Source: Turbatrix aceti (Eukaryota; Nematoda; Chromadorea; Rhabditida; Panagrolaimidae). Taken from it: DNA of 64,000 bases. Both the position numbers and the translations under genes were made by a program. Positions 12,321 to 22,338 of this stretch are shown here, piece after piece (position 1 is the first letter of the stretch; each line of letters begins with the position of its first letter). Below the pieces are notes generated by a model. It saw only the letters and a list, made by a program, of their open reading frames with translations. It was not told the DNA's origin and did not search any database. The stretch lies in the NCBI GenBank assembly GCA_963969345.1, contig OZ017769.1, positions 4,642,168 through 4,706,167 on the forward strand, in the 5' to 3' direction.

Positions 12321-13223
12321 TGCTGCGGTCTGCAAGATAAAAAACAATAGTAATTTGCGTCCTGTTTTTATAAAGCATTTAGCTGACGTAGCACACGAAT
12401 AACAATTTTAGGCCAACAAAACACGCTTCTAAGTCCGGGAAAACCGCTTTCATAGACTCGCCAAAGGCAAGGAAACCTCGGGAACAACATGTCCAGCAAA
12501 AACGGGCACAAATGAATGAGATAAAACCGGAGAAAACGAAAAACACACCAAACTTAGACAGAAAATCGACAACTCAGCGAGCACGAGAGAAGAAAAAGAA
12601 GAGAAAAAATATGGCGCACGCACCGAACACACAGTACTCCGAATTGAGCGTTGACGGACAAACCAACGCGACTGGCGCGAATTCAAAATGAAGCTTGTGT
12701 GTGTCTGTTGTTGTGCAGAAAAAAATCCATGTAGAAACCAACGTCCCATCAGGTGACGTTGACTAACAGGACTTTCTTTGTATCGTAAACAGAATTACGG
12801 TTATCATAATGGATTTATCACGATGGATGCTCATTGTTTTGCTTGCTGGCTTCTTTTCCAACGGTTTCTAGCATTTTCTGGAGCATTATTGCTCCATCCA
12901 TTTTTCTGCACACTGCCACGTTGTGGGCGGCAATTAATCGGATTGTTTATATTGATCACAGTGGCTGATAGCATCCGGCCGCGTTCGTTCGTTCATTGCA
13001 CGCTCCTTCGCCGTTTTTTGATCCCAGGTTCTTTCTGCGTTCGTTCGTTTATCCGACACGTGTAAGTGCAAAATCGATAGCCAGTATGCCCAAAATGCGC
13101 GAAATGTCTGTCAGACTGTCACGGCAGGTGGCGCGGTTCGCGCTGACAGACTTTTGCATCTCTGACGATCAAACTGTCTTTTCAGCATTTTTTCTTGTTG
13201 CCGCGACGCTGTCACCACTCGCT
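12321..13223. promoter_or_regulatory. Shared intergenic region between Derlin-1 and HERP
   Basis: This 0.9 kb separates the start codons of two divergent ERAD genes, so it should contain both promoters. Cores resembling stress elements are visible: TGACGT at 12384-12389, another TGACGT near 12753, CCACG at 12916-12920, and CACGTG near 13057. These are short matches and prove nothing alone. A TTTTCAG acceptor at 13179-13185 precedes the HERP start by 38 nt. Confidence 0.5.
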
Positions 13224-14870
13224 ATGTCGTCTTCGTCGCAACAACAGGGCAGCAACGTTGAATTGACGATTCGATGCGCGTTGCACAGCTTCCAGGACAT
13301 GGCTGTCTCGTGTCCGATGGACTGGAACGTCGCTGACCTCAAGGAGCACATTTTTAGAACTTGTCCTACCAATCCTGTGAGTTTTTACTTTTTTTTGTTT
13401 TTTTTTTACTTTTTTTTTCTAGAATCCAGCTAGACAGCGCCTGATCTACGCTGGTCAGTGCCTGAGAAACTTCCAGAAGATCGGAGACATTATGCAACGT
13501 CAGCGCGAGGGTCTCGAGACCAGCGAAGACCTCGGTCCCCAGGTCATGCATCTTGTGTGCGCGCCCATCGAGCCTCCGCCGGCGCCCGCAGCATCGGCTG
13601 ACGGGGTTCGTCGACGACCGAACGCGACCCCAGCAGCTGCAGAGCCAGGTGCAAATGCTGCCGCTAGCGGGACCCAACCTCCGGCTGCTACGATCAACCT
13701 GCCGGGTTTTGGCACCTTGGTTCACAGTTACCCCACCGCGGCCCCGGCCGTGCCCCTTCCAACTTACACCCTGCCTCCTAATCCGACTCCCGAACAGATG
13801 GCCTACTACGCTAACTGCATGTACTACCAGCAAATGATGATGTAAGTATTTCAGTTTTTTTTAAATTTTGTTTTTGATTAAAAAATTTTGTACATCAAAA
13901 TCAAAAAAATGCCTATAATTTGAAAAAAAATTTTTTTTTAATTATTTGAAAGCCAAAATTGTTTTTAAAAAACGTCAAAAAATGCAGTTAGAAAATTGCA
14001 ATTTTTTTGTACTTGATTTTCGATTTTTTTTTTAATTTAGCCTAAAATAAAAAAAATTTTACACAAGCAAAAAAAACTGACCGGGCCGCTTTTATAGCCT
14101 TTTTCTTCATTTATACCGTCCATTTCAGCATGTCAAGCTTCTACAACCCCCAGTACTTTTCCCCGATGATGCAGCCTTCATCTGCGATGCACATGTTCCC
14201 GATGAACCACGGAGGAGGCGTCAATCTCCGCATTGACCTCACCGGACAGCAGGGCATTCGAGTCGGCCAGGCGCCCAATGCCGCTCCCGTTGCCGACGAT
14301 CGAGCTGCCGCTGGCGGCGCTGGTGCCGCTGCAGCCGCCGACGACGAAGAACACGTCAACGACATCATCGGCGTCGTGTACAAATCCATCCGGGTTATTT
14401 TCTTTCTCATGGTACTGTACCTGTACTCCTCGGTGGAACGCTTCTTCCTGGTCTTCATGATCATCTGCATTCTCTGGTTTGTGCATCGTCGGCGCGAGCA
14501 GAATAACATCAATGCCAATCGACAGTTTGCTCAGGTTTGTTTTCGTTTTATAAAAATAATTTACTTTTACCCCAGTTTTTTTTCGTTGCAGGACGCAAAT
14601 GCACCAGCCCAGGCCAACGCCGCCCAACCACCCCAAAACGACGACAACAACAACGAAATCCATCCCCCCGCCGATGCTGCCGCTCCAGGAGCTGCCGAAG
14701 CTGCCCCACCGACCGCTCAAAACGGCGACGTCGCAGCTGCTGCCGCCGGTGAAGCGCAAAATCTCTTCCAACAACAGTTCACGGTAAACAGGTGGAACGT
14801 TTTCTGGTCTACGATTTCGGCTTTCTTCCTCTCCCTCATCCCGGAGGTGCCTGTGCCGGTCGAAGACTGA
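13224..14870 (+). CDS. HERP-like ER membrane protein (ubiquitin-like domain)
   Basis: HERP (HERPUD1/2) is an ER-stress-induced membrane protein that scaffolds the HRD1-Derlin ERAD complex. Exons are 13224-13376, 13423-13841, 14129-14534 and 14592-14870, giving 418 aa. The N-terminal 80 or so residues form a ubiquitin-like domain (start VELTIRCALHSF, with QRLIYAGQCL in the second half). A Pro/Ala/Met-rich linker follows. A hydrophobic hairpin (VIFFLMVLYLYSSVERFFLVFMIICILWF, quoted in part: FLMVLYLYSSVERFFLVF) lies at about 270-300. The C-terminus has WNVFWSTISAFFLSLIPEVP, matching the conserved end of HERP. Intron 1 is only 46 nt. Low-complexity Ala/Asn runs flank the membrane hairpin. The gene stands head-to-head with Derlin-1. 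Confidence 0.9.
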
Positions 14871-16050
14871 TTGTCTCACCTGGGCAGAATTGCCCACGCA
14901 TTATCTCTATCTCTATGCAGCGGCTAAGGCGTGTCAAGAGCGCAAACGAGCGATGTTTCTAAACTGGTCGTCTTCACAACGGTAATTATCCCCCTCTTAC
15001 CAACAATATCGTATATTATATATTTATCCCCTTGCAATCGAGTTCGAATTCTTTTTTGATTATTTTTAACACCGTTTGGTTTGTACATAGGTTGGATGCT
15101 GACACAGCGTTGCTAAATATGTTCGGTGTTTCGGTGACTTTATACACCGTTTTATTTATGTTTAGATCCGCTAGGTTGTATTATTTTGCACATTGACTTA
15201 TCACGATTATTGGTAAAGAACGAGGCTTTTGTGACTGTTGAAGGGGTTTGGGGGTGGTCTCGGTTGGAAAATCGTAAAACGCCCAAGGCGAAAAAAAAAT
15301 TTTTTCCGTAAAATGCAAAAAGTTAGCAGAATCGCAAAATTTAGGCCTGCTTGCTTTTTTTGTAGCTGGATACAGTATTTTGACTCCTGAAACGATACTT
15401 GGATGCCGGATACGATATTTTTTCAAAAATCAATGCTTGTGGGTGCACGGTCTTGGGTGGAAAATCGTAAAAGGTTCTAAACTACAGAAACGATACTTGG
15501 CTGTCGAATACGATACTTTCCAGTCCAAAACGCCATCAAGACATCATGCCGGTTGCTTAAATCTCTGCTCCCGCTGTTTTGACATCTCGGGGTCAATGCT
15601 AATGCAATTGGGATCGCGGTCGCCACCAAACAGCAGCCGAGAGACGCGCTCCTCGACAAAGCTTGTGGCAAACCGCCGGCACAACGCACAATTAGCAAAT
15701 TGCATGCCACCGCAATCAAATCTCCCCCCTCTTGTCTTGTCGTGGATCGCGACAAACAAAACAAATTACGCGGTGGCCCAGGACAGGACAAGATTGTGCC
15801 ACAGCCTGGCGCGGCTCCAACGAAGGAGAGGGCTGGCCTTCTGTAAGCCGGGCTGGCATGCCGCCGCCGATGGCAAAATTGTTTTCAGTACGCGGACGTC
15901 GTCAGTTGCCAGTCGTGACCCAACTACGGTCATTAGATAACTGTCTTCTAATTTGACCGCCAATTCCCACGTAAACCCGATTTGACGCGCGAGAAATCTC
16001 ATCAGTCGGCGCAAACCCAATTCTACCGACCGAGCACCAGAAAACCCACG
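14871..16050. other. Intergenic region with a local direct repeat
   Basis: No gene was recognised. A degenerate direct repeat is present: GGTTGGAAAATCGTAAAA near 15262 and GGGTGGAAAATCGTAAAA near 15454, and GAAACGATACTTGG at about 15389 and 15487, giving units of roughly 100-190 bp. The rest is probably the HERP 3' UTR and upstream sequence of the homeobox gene. Confidence 0.45.
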
Positions 16051-16919
16051 ATGATGGATTACGCCGGCTACTTCACGTCCGGCCACCCCATGGCAGGTGC
16101 CGCCGTCCACGGACCAGCAGGTGGCGGCGGCGGCGGCGGTGGGGGAGGCGGTGGCGGGGCGGCCAACTGCGGAAACAGCGATGTGGACGCCGCGGTGGCC
16201 GCCACCTTCAACCTGGGCTTCGCGGCCGCGGCCAACAACGCTTACGGTGGCCCTGCCGGGGGAACTGCCAATCTATACGCATCGTACAACCCTTACAGCC
16301 ACCTAACCGCAGCCAGGTAGATAAAAACACAGTTTACAGTATCCAAAAGCCCAAAAGTCGTTTCAGGACCCAATCATCGGTTGTCAACCCCTCGGCGACC
16401 CCAGTCACGCGAAATGACTCGCTCCAGGCGTTTTTCAACACCTCGTGCATCCCGTATAAGATTTACCAGAACACAGCGGCCGCTCTTTTGCCCAATACTT
16501 CGTCAACATCGTCGACGACGGGATCAGGAGCATGCCACGTGCCGCCAGCGATGGCAATGCCCCCGTTGACAGGGATCAACCCGGCAGAGCGGCGGAAGCA
16601 ACGCCGGATTCGGACAACATTTACCTCGCTCCAACTCCGGGAGCTCGAAAACAGCTTCGCCGAGTCGCATTATCCTGATATTTACACTCGGGAGGATATC
16701 GCAATGCGCACGGATCTCACCGAGGCCAGGGTCCAGGTTTGGTTTCAGAATCGAAGGGCCAAGTTCCGGAAACAAGAAAAGCTGCGCAAAATGAAGGATG
16801 AAGACATCGCAGGCGGCGGTGGAAGGCTTCAGGGCGCGATGCGAGCCTCCATGACCCCGCCTACTATGGGATACGACTCCGGCAAAGTTGGCAGCCCCGA
16901 TGGCATGGATAAAAACTGA
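16051..16919 (+). CDS. ceh-17: Phox2-type paired-like homeodomain transcription factor
   Basis: This gene encodes a Phox2 orthologue; in C. elegans, CEH-17 controls ALA and SIA neuron fate and axon growth. Exons are 16051-16316 and 16367-16919 (50-nt intron), giving 272 aa. The homeodomain lies near residues 180-240, starting [20 protein letters not shown], with the helix 2 block [12 protein letters not shown] and the recognition helix [17 protein letters not shown]; Gln at position 50 fits Phox2/Arx rather than goosecoid (Lys). No paired domain or C-terminal OAR motif is seen. The N-terminal part has a run of about 13 glycines encoded by GGC/GGT/GGG codons. MMDYAGYF was chosen as start; an in-frame upstream ATG exists at 15982. 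The 3' end converges on MTHFS. Confidence 0.9.
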
Positions 16920-17043
16920 TTTGAAACACGAACAAAAAACTGCGTTGGTCTCGAAGCGATTTTTTTGTACTTTCATAAATCTGGCCATAGAACAAAAGGG
17001 ACAGGTGAAAATGCGTGGGTGGACAGGTGAACACGATCAATTT

Positions 17044-17684
17044 TCATGCCGTGACAACAGAATCCAAAGTAACATCAGTTGAATCCGTTGGAACAAAATC
17101 AACGATCTGCAGCTCGAGAGCGATGCCCACGACTTTGCCCGGAGGCTTTCCAAAAATCTGTCGGTGTTCCTGGAGAAATTTGTCGTAGTACCCCTTTCCG
17201 TGGCCCAGCCGATCGCCGGAGCGCGTAAACGCCACTCCCGGAGCCAAAACCAAATCCAGGGGACCGCTTGTAGAGTAGTCATCCCAGTCGGCGTCAGCAG
17301 TGGGTTGTCGGATGCCCCACAACCCCACTGGGAGCCCGGCAAAGGCCTCCACGCTCGGTAGCCTCAGCATCGACATCCGGGGATTTTTCTTGGCTGTCCT
17401 GAAGCGAAAATTGTCAAATCTTGGGTTGAAAATGTCAAATCTGGGGGGGGGGCGTACCTAGGGATAAAGACCTCTTTTCCAGAGGCGAGGGCATGGGTGA
17501 TGATAGCGTCGGTGTTGATTTCACCTGTCGGCATAGACACGTACACGCTGAGCCTTTTCGCGAGCTTGAACCACTCGGAATCGACGACTGCTTTGGTAAC
17601 TGCCGCCGACTGACGCGTGATCTCTTCCACTGGCAGCTGACGCAACAGGGTGGCCATCTGGGTTCTTAGCTCGGCTTTGCTCAT
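17044..17684 (-). CDS. 5-formyltetrahydrofolate cyclo-ligase (MTHFS)
   Basis: The enzyme converts 5-formyl-THF and ATP to 5,10-methenyl-THF, feeding the folate one-carbon pool. Exons are 17458-17684 and 17044-17398; the 59-nt intron includes a run of Cs. The product is 193 aa (human 203). Splicing restores VFIPRTAKKNPRMSMLRL, the substrate-pocket region. Other family blocks are VSMPTGEINTDAI, LVLAPGVAF and the glycine-rich RLGHGKGYYDKFL loop that binds nucleotide. ATG 17684 was taken as start, since the two codons before it are not ATG. It follows GTPBP3 on the same strand with 178 bp between coding ends, so co-transcription is plausible. No good trans-splice acceptor was seen just upstream. 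Confidence 0.93.
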
Positions 17685-17856
17685 GGCCAAATTACAGATA
17701 GGAAACGAAAATAATCAGCAAAGGAATGTTTTTGATTTTTTGGTCCGATTGATAACACAAAAAAAGTAAGTTTCCCAGTCGCCAAAAGTACGCAGGCTGC
17801 CCGCACATTTCGCGGTATTCCAACGATCCAAGTATTTATCTACCATTCAGGTATCG

Positions 17857-17862
17857 TTTATT
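17857..17862 (-). terminator. Poly(A) signal of GTPBP3
   Basis: AATAAA on the minus strand abuts the GTPBP3 stop codon (17863-17865), implying a very short 3' UTR. The next same-strand start codon (MTHFS) is about 173 nt farther on. Confidence 0.6.
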
Positions 17863-19589
17863 CTACTTCCCGATACAAAACTGACTGAACAAAGCGTCAA
17901 GGACGTCTTCGTTGACAATAGCGCCGGTGATTTCGCCGATTGCGTCGGCGCAGACCCGTAAATGTTCGGCCGCGAGAGCCACGTCAAAGTCCGAGTCGCG
18001 TTGGAAGGCAACCAGCGCCTCGACAGCTTCGTCGAGGAGATGGACGTGTCTCGCGTGGCTGAGAAGCATTTCATCGGCTTCCCCGTCGACGAGAGCTCCT
18101 ATTTCAGCGTCTAGATGGGCGACGAGGACGTCCAAACCGCCGACATCCAGGCATGATGTCCACACGGTCTTCCACGTGTTCTGCGACAATTCTAAAATTT
18201 TATTTTTATGCTTTCAGTACATTTTTGGTTTCACGTGGACGTACCGTGTTGGAGAGCTTGTCTGGTGTTTGCATCGATGAGGTCAGCTTTGTTGAGGACG
18301 ATGACGACCGGCTTGGAACCGTCCAATGCCGCTTCTGCGATTACACCCTCAATTTCAGCCTTTATCGTGCCCGTATCTGATGCCGTAGTTGTCAGATCAA
18401 CGACTAGCAACACCAAATCGCATTCAGCGGCTCTAAAAAACGATTGGCTTGCAAAAAACAACTGCCAGAACGCCTGAACCACTTTCTCTCCAGTAGGGTA
18501 AAAAACACAGCCCGGTTAGCTCAGTCGGTAGAGCACCAGACTCTTAATCTGGCTGTCGCGGGTTCGAGCCCCGCATCGGGCTAACATTTTTTCTTTTTTT
18601 CCCCTTTATTTGTGGAACTTACTTTTTTGCGGATCGTCTGATTCCTTCAGTTTCAATGGGATCCAGCGTCTCCCTGAATCCAGCCGTGTCGGTGATGGTG
18701 ATTGGCACGCCGTGGAGATCGATGCGGGTTTCGATAGCGTCGCGCGTGGTTCCGCTGTGCTCGGAGACGATTGCGACTTCTTTTTCGGCTAAAAAGGGCA
18801 CCTGACAGTCTTTTTTTGTCCATCGAGCATACCGAGTTGGTTGACGATACTGCTCTTGCCGGCGTTGGTGCGTCCGATGACGGCAACATGCACGCCTTCC
18901 CGAATGAGTGTTCCCCGACGCGCACCCTTCTGAAAACGCCTCAGCTCGTCCAGGATGCGTTGCACCTCCTCGCCGACGTGCCCGGCCCCAGCCTGGCCTT
19001 CCACGTCCTCGGCAAAGTCTATGCTGGCCTCGAGACGGGCGGTGGCACGGATGAGAGCGCCCCGCAGAGGAGTCAGGTACTCTCCAACTCGGCCTTGTCT
19101 CTGCGCAAGCCGGCGCTGGGCCTGTGTCTCGGCACGAAGAAGATCCGCCAGGGCTTCTGTCTTGTCAAAGGACATTTTTCCATTGAAATAGGCCCTCCTG
19201 GTGAATTCACCTGACTTGGCTGGTCGGAGTCCGTCGAAGCGACCGAGTTGATCGCAAACAGCCTGAACAACGGCCTTTGAGCCGTGAAGAAATACCTCGG
19301 AGGTATCCTCGCCGGTGAAGCTCCTCGGCCCCGGCATCCATACAGCCATGGCCTCGTCCAGGACTTCAACAGTGCCAGAAACGCCGCTACCGTAAATGCG
19401 AGTGAAAAAGAGGTGCCGTGGACGAAGCGGGCGTTCTGGAGATTGCCGGGTCAGAGCCCGGAGTGCCGACTCACTTTCAGGGCCGGAAATGCGGATAACA
19501 GCTACCCCGGAAGGCGGGGTGCCGGAGCAGAGAGCAAATATCGTAGATTTCGATGGTCTCGACAGGAATTTGACGACAGTCGTTCGCAT
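17863..19589 (-). CDS. Mitochondrial tRNA-modification GTPase (GTPBP3/MnmE/MSS1)
   Basis: With MTO1/MnmG this GTPase builds the 5-taurinomethyl (or cmnm5) group on wobble U of mitochondrial tRNAs, using a methylene-THF carbon. Exons are 18833-19589, 18623-18788, 18245-18432 and 17863-18191, giving 479 aa (human 492). The first 20 residues are basic and could be a transit peptide; then comes the THF-binding N-domain ([24 protein letters not shown]). The P-loop GRTNAGKSS is near 239-247. The GTTRD switch and DTAGFRE come from exon 2, and NKAD from exon 3. The C-terminus is FCIGK, the invariant end whose Cys and flanking residues are needed for modification. Intron 1 is 44 nt; intron 2 contains a tRNA-Lys on the opposite strand. 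Confidence 0.95.
18510..18582 (+). tRNA. tRNA-Lys(CTT)
   Basis: A 73-nt cloverleaf is visible: acceptor stem GCCCGGT paired with ATCGGGC, A box TAGCTCAGTCGGTAGAGC, anticodon stem CCAGA/TCTGG with loop CTCTTAA (anticodon CTT), and T arm GGTTCGAGCCCC. It lies in intron 2 of GTPBP3, in antisense orientation, and has no intron of its own. Confidence 0.96.
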
Positions 19590-19886
19590 GTCTGAATTAC
19601 GGTCAAAAATGTTCAACTGAGGTCCCAGAACGAAAATACAACGTTGAAAAAGACAAAAGGTTCCTTGAATCAGCGTTGATTGAATGAAACTTTATCATTT
19701 GGGTCATTTCGTTTCAAAAAGCCACAAATGCGCATGATCGAATAAATAAATACGCAAAAACATCGACATATTTGACATACAAAAAAATGTGAAAATACAA
19801 CCCTTTTCAGGGTTCATGGGAAAAACGCATTGCAGCGAGGATCTTCTTCGTGTCCGTTTACCAGTAACAGGTATATACAGCCGCCC

Positions 19887-20591
19887 CTAAGAGTCAGGGA
19901 GTTCCCGGGAGGCACTTTCTTGCGACTTCTTCTTCGCGGCGGCCGCTTCGAGCCGAGCCTTCGTCTCCCAATTCGAGTAATGAACGAGGAGGAACTTTTT
20001 TTGGGCGACATAATCTTTGATGCCCCTCGGAATGGGCAGGTTATCGATATCCCTGTAGTCAGGAACGCAGCGACGGATGACGATTCGGCAGAGATACTGC
20101 AGCGATGGCAGCATGTTGATGCGGTCGAGGGGCTTTTTGAGCGAGACGGGCTCCGCATATGGCTCATACTGAGACGGGCGCGTCAGGACCCGCGTGTGCT
20201 CGTTGTTCCTCAGGATGTGGATAAGGCGGCAGACCGATCGAGCTCGGACAATAGCAAGCGAATTTCCGAGGCAGTAGAGACCGTTGCTGCACTGCACGCG
20301 CGAGTGATACGTGTTGGATCCTATGCGGTAGGAGATGGAAACGATGGCGTGGATGTATGCGGAGTCGCGGATCAGGAAGGTTCCATGAGGTTCGCCGTCA
20401 AGAAGTCTATTAGCTTCTTTTGCGGTAATCGCGCCCCAGTAGTAGCGTGCCTGAAATAACACAAAAAAGTGAAACTCAGGGCATCGAAGGCAAAAACACA
20501 CCTGTTCGAATTCCTTTATGGATTCGATGAGCGTCATTTGAGGACCGGTATGATCGTCAGCCGCTGAAGCTTCCACCAGCACGAAGGCCAT
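19887..20591 (-). CDS. SOCS-family protein (SH2 + SOCS box)
   Basis: SOCS proteins bind phosphotyrosine through SH2 and recruit Elongin B/C-Cullin 5 through the SOCS box, damping receptor signalling. Exons are 20502-20591 and 19887-20450 (51-nt intron), giving 217 aa. The SH2 domain spans about residues 32-125: YYWGAITAKEANRLL at its start and GTFLIRDSA, where the Arg of FLIRDS is the phosphotyrosine-binding residue. The SOCS box lies at about 145-190: PLDRINMLPSLQYLCRIVIR, whose LxxLCR-type BC box is present, and LPIPRGIKDYV. The tail is Lys/Ala-rich. The N-terminal region is short (about 30 aa), so the protein is nearer in size to CIS/SOCS1-3 than to SOCS4-7. Confidence 0.9.
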   Translation of the reverse strand: MAFVLVEASAADDHTGPQMTLIESIKEFEQVCFCLRCPEFHFFVLFQARYYWGAITAKEANRLLDGEPHGTFLIRDSAYIHAIVSISYRIGSNTYHSRVQCSNGLYCLGNSLAIVRARSVCRLIHILRNNEHTRVLTRPSQYEPYAEPVSLKKPLDRINMLPSLQYLCRIVIRRCVPDYRDIDNLPIPRGIKDYVAQKKFLLVHYSNWETKARLEAAAAKKKSQESASRELPDS

Positions 20592-20666
20592 GTCTTAAAA
20601 CAAAAATTTGTTAACATAAAAATCGTACAGATACCGTTTAAGACCAAAGAAATGTCTTTTAAAACA

Positions 20667-21952
20667 ACAGGATAAGGAGGAGGCCACGACACAGCATTTT
20701 TACATGTTCAAATGTTTTGAGCCAAAATTGTAACCCTATCTTGGGAGAATCTAAAAACCGCAACATTCAATTTTTTGGATTCAGGATTTTGTAGATTTGG
20801 CTTCAGAAGCGTTTTTCATAAAATAATTTCTCCTGAGCTCCGTTGTTTCCCAAAAATTTTTTCCATGGGTTTTGGAGGACGAGAATCTATTGGTGTACTC
20901 AGATTTATCAAAAAACACCTGTAAATTTGCGCGCCACGATCGGACCGTTACGCGCAAACTTAGAGGATCGTACTAGGGTTCCTGCCCCCCCCCCCGTCCC
21001 CGTATTTGGACACGGGGGGTTTTCGCGGGGAGAAGGGGTTTTTAGCAGTGAAAAGTGTGCATTTACATCGAAGGCTTTGCTTATTCGCTATTTAGTCGTG
21101 TTTTCCTTCAATTTTTGTCTTTTTTTTAAACGGCATTAAAAATTTTTATTAGGAATATTGGGGAGAGAAAATTTTCACGGGGAGTAAAACGGGGAATTTT
21201 ACGAAGGCGAAATTGTCACGGGGGGATACAGGAAAAAACCACGCGGGGTTTTTCCTAGGGACCCCGCGGGGAACGGAGGGGGTCAGGAACCCTAGATCGT
21301 ACTTACAATCCTATCGTGTAGCCCGTTTCGTCTTCTGTTGGACATGACCAAACACAAAAAAAATTAAATCCCCCCAAAAAGTGATATACGCCACCTTTCA
21401 GCGTCAACTCGGTAACAAATGACGCAAAAAATGAAAAAAAGCGCGCGACTCGCGTGGGCTGTTGCACGACAGGGGCTCGCACGTTGCGTGTTTTGCGTCG
21501 TTTTTTACCGAGTTGACGCTAAAAAGCGGCGTATATCATTTTTTTGGGGATCTTACTTTTTTTGTCTTTGGTCATGTCCGATAGAAGACGAAACGGGTTA
21601 CACGATGGGATCGTCGATACCATCCTCCTGTTCAATATACGGATGCTACATGAGGAAAAGTAATGGTCCGATCGTGGCGCGCAAATTTACAAATGTTTTT
21701 TGATAAAATTGAGTATACCAATGGATTCCTCGTCCCCCAAAACCCATGTAAAAAATTTTTTGGTTCTTTTTGGAAACAACGGAGCTCAGGAGAAATTATT
21801 TTATGAAAAACACTACTGAGGCCGAATCTCCAGAATCCGGCATCCAAAAAATTGAATGTTGCGGTTTTTAGATTCTCCCAAAAGAGGGTTACAACTTTGG
21901 CTCAAAACATTTGAACATGTAAAAATGCTGTGTCGCGGCTCCTAAATCCTGT
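20667..21952. repeat. Large palindromic (fold-back) element
   Basis: Left-arm blocks (20667-20973, continuing at 21303 to about 21430) recur as reverse complements in 21500-21952. Matching blocks include CGACACAGCATTTTTACATG, the CTCCTGAGCTCCGTTGTTTCC region, CGCGCCACGATCGGACC, and ACCAAAGAC-type segments near the centre. The left arm is interrupted by a 321-bp insertion (see next entry) absent from the right arm. The outer ends share ACAGGAT/ATCCTGT. No transposase was seen. Confidence 0.8.
20974..21294. mobile_element. Nested hAT-like MITE with 8-bp target duplication
   Basis: The 321-bp insert begins TAGGGTTCCTG and ends CAGGAACCCTA, an 11-nt perfect terminal inverted repeat. It is flanked on both sides by GATCGTAC (20966-20973 and 21295-21302), an exact 8-bp duplication. 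The duplication length and a TIR fitting the YARNG start are typical of the hAT superfamily. The interior is G/C-run-rich (C11-12 near 20985, several GGGG blocks) and non-coding. Confidence 0.87.
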
Positions 21953-22338
21953 CGTGGACTTCCTCTTACAACGAAAATCACAAATATCCTACAGAAGCTC
22001 AAATCTTTCGTTCAGGACCAACCACACAAGTTTAGATATCATTTCAGAGGCCAAAAAACCTCTTATCTCGCAAAAATTCGAAATCAATCATCGACACGCA
22101 TGCTCCATTTACGCGATCAAATACGTATGTATGTATGCCAACAATAGTAAATAAAACAAGTAAATAAATATCAGACCCGTTAGAGTGAGATGTATCTGCG
22201 GAATGGTGAATCAATCTGTGTGTGTGAGTGTCCGCTGCGGGTGTGGAGACCATCGTATGAGTGTGTTGGTGATTAACAAAAAAAATACAAAGTGAAAACT
22301 GATTTTTGTGTTGTGCTAGGACCTGTTCAATGTCCATC
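21953..22338. other. Intergenic / MED23 3' region
   Basis: No gene is recognised. The A/T-rich sequence contains an ATGTATGT-like short repeat near 22125 and probably includes the MED23 3' UTR. It abuts the palindromic element on the left. Confidence 0.5.

Noticed and set aside
15380..15956. Open frames at 15380-15956 on both strands
   Set aside because: They overlap a degenerate local repeat, have no domain and lack splice context.
16051..16919. Goosecoid assignment for the homeobox gene
   Set aside because: Position 50 is Gln, there is no goosecoid motif, and [12 protein letters not shown] plus FRKQEK match Phox2.
20843..21139. 98-residue open frame near the hAT-like element
   Set aside because: It crosses the boundary of the palindromic element and the nested MITE, so it cannot be an old gene.
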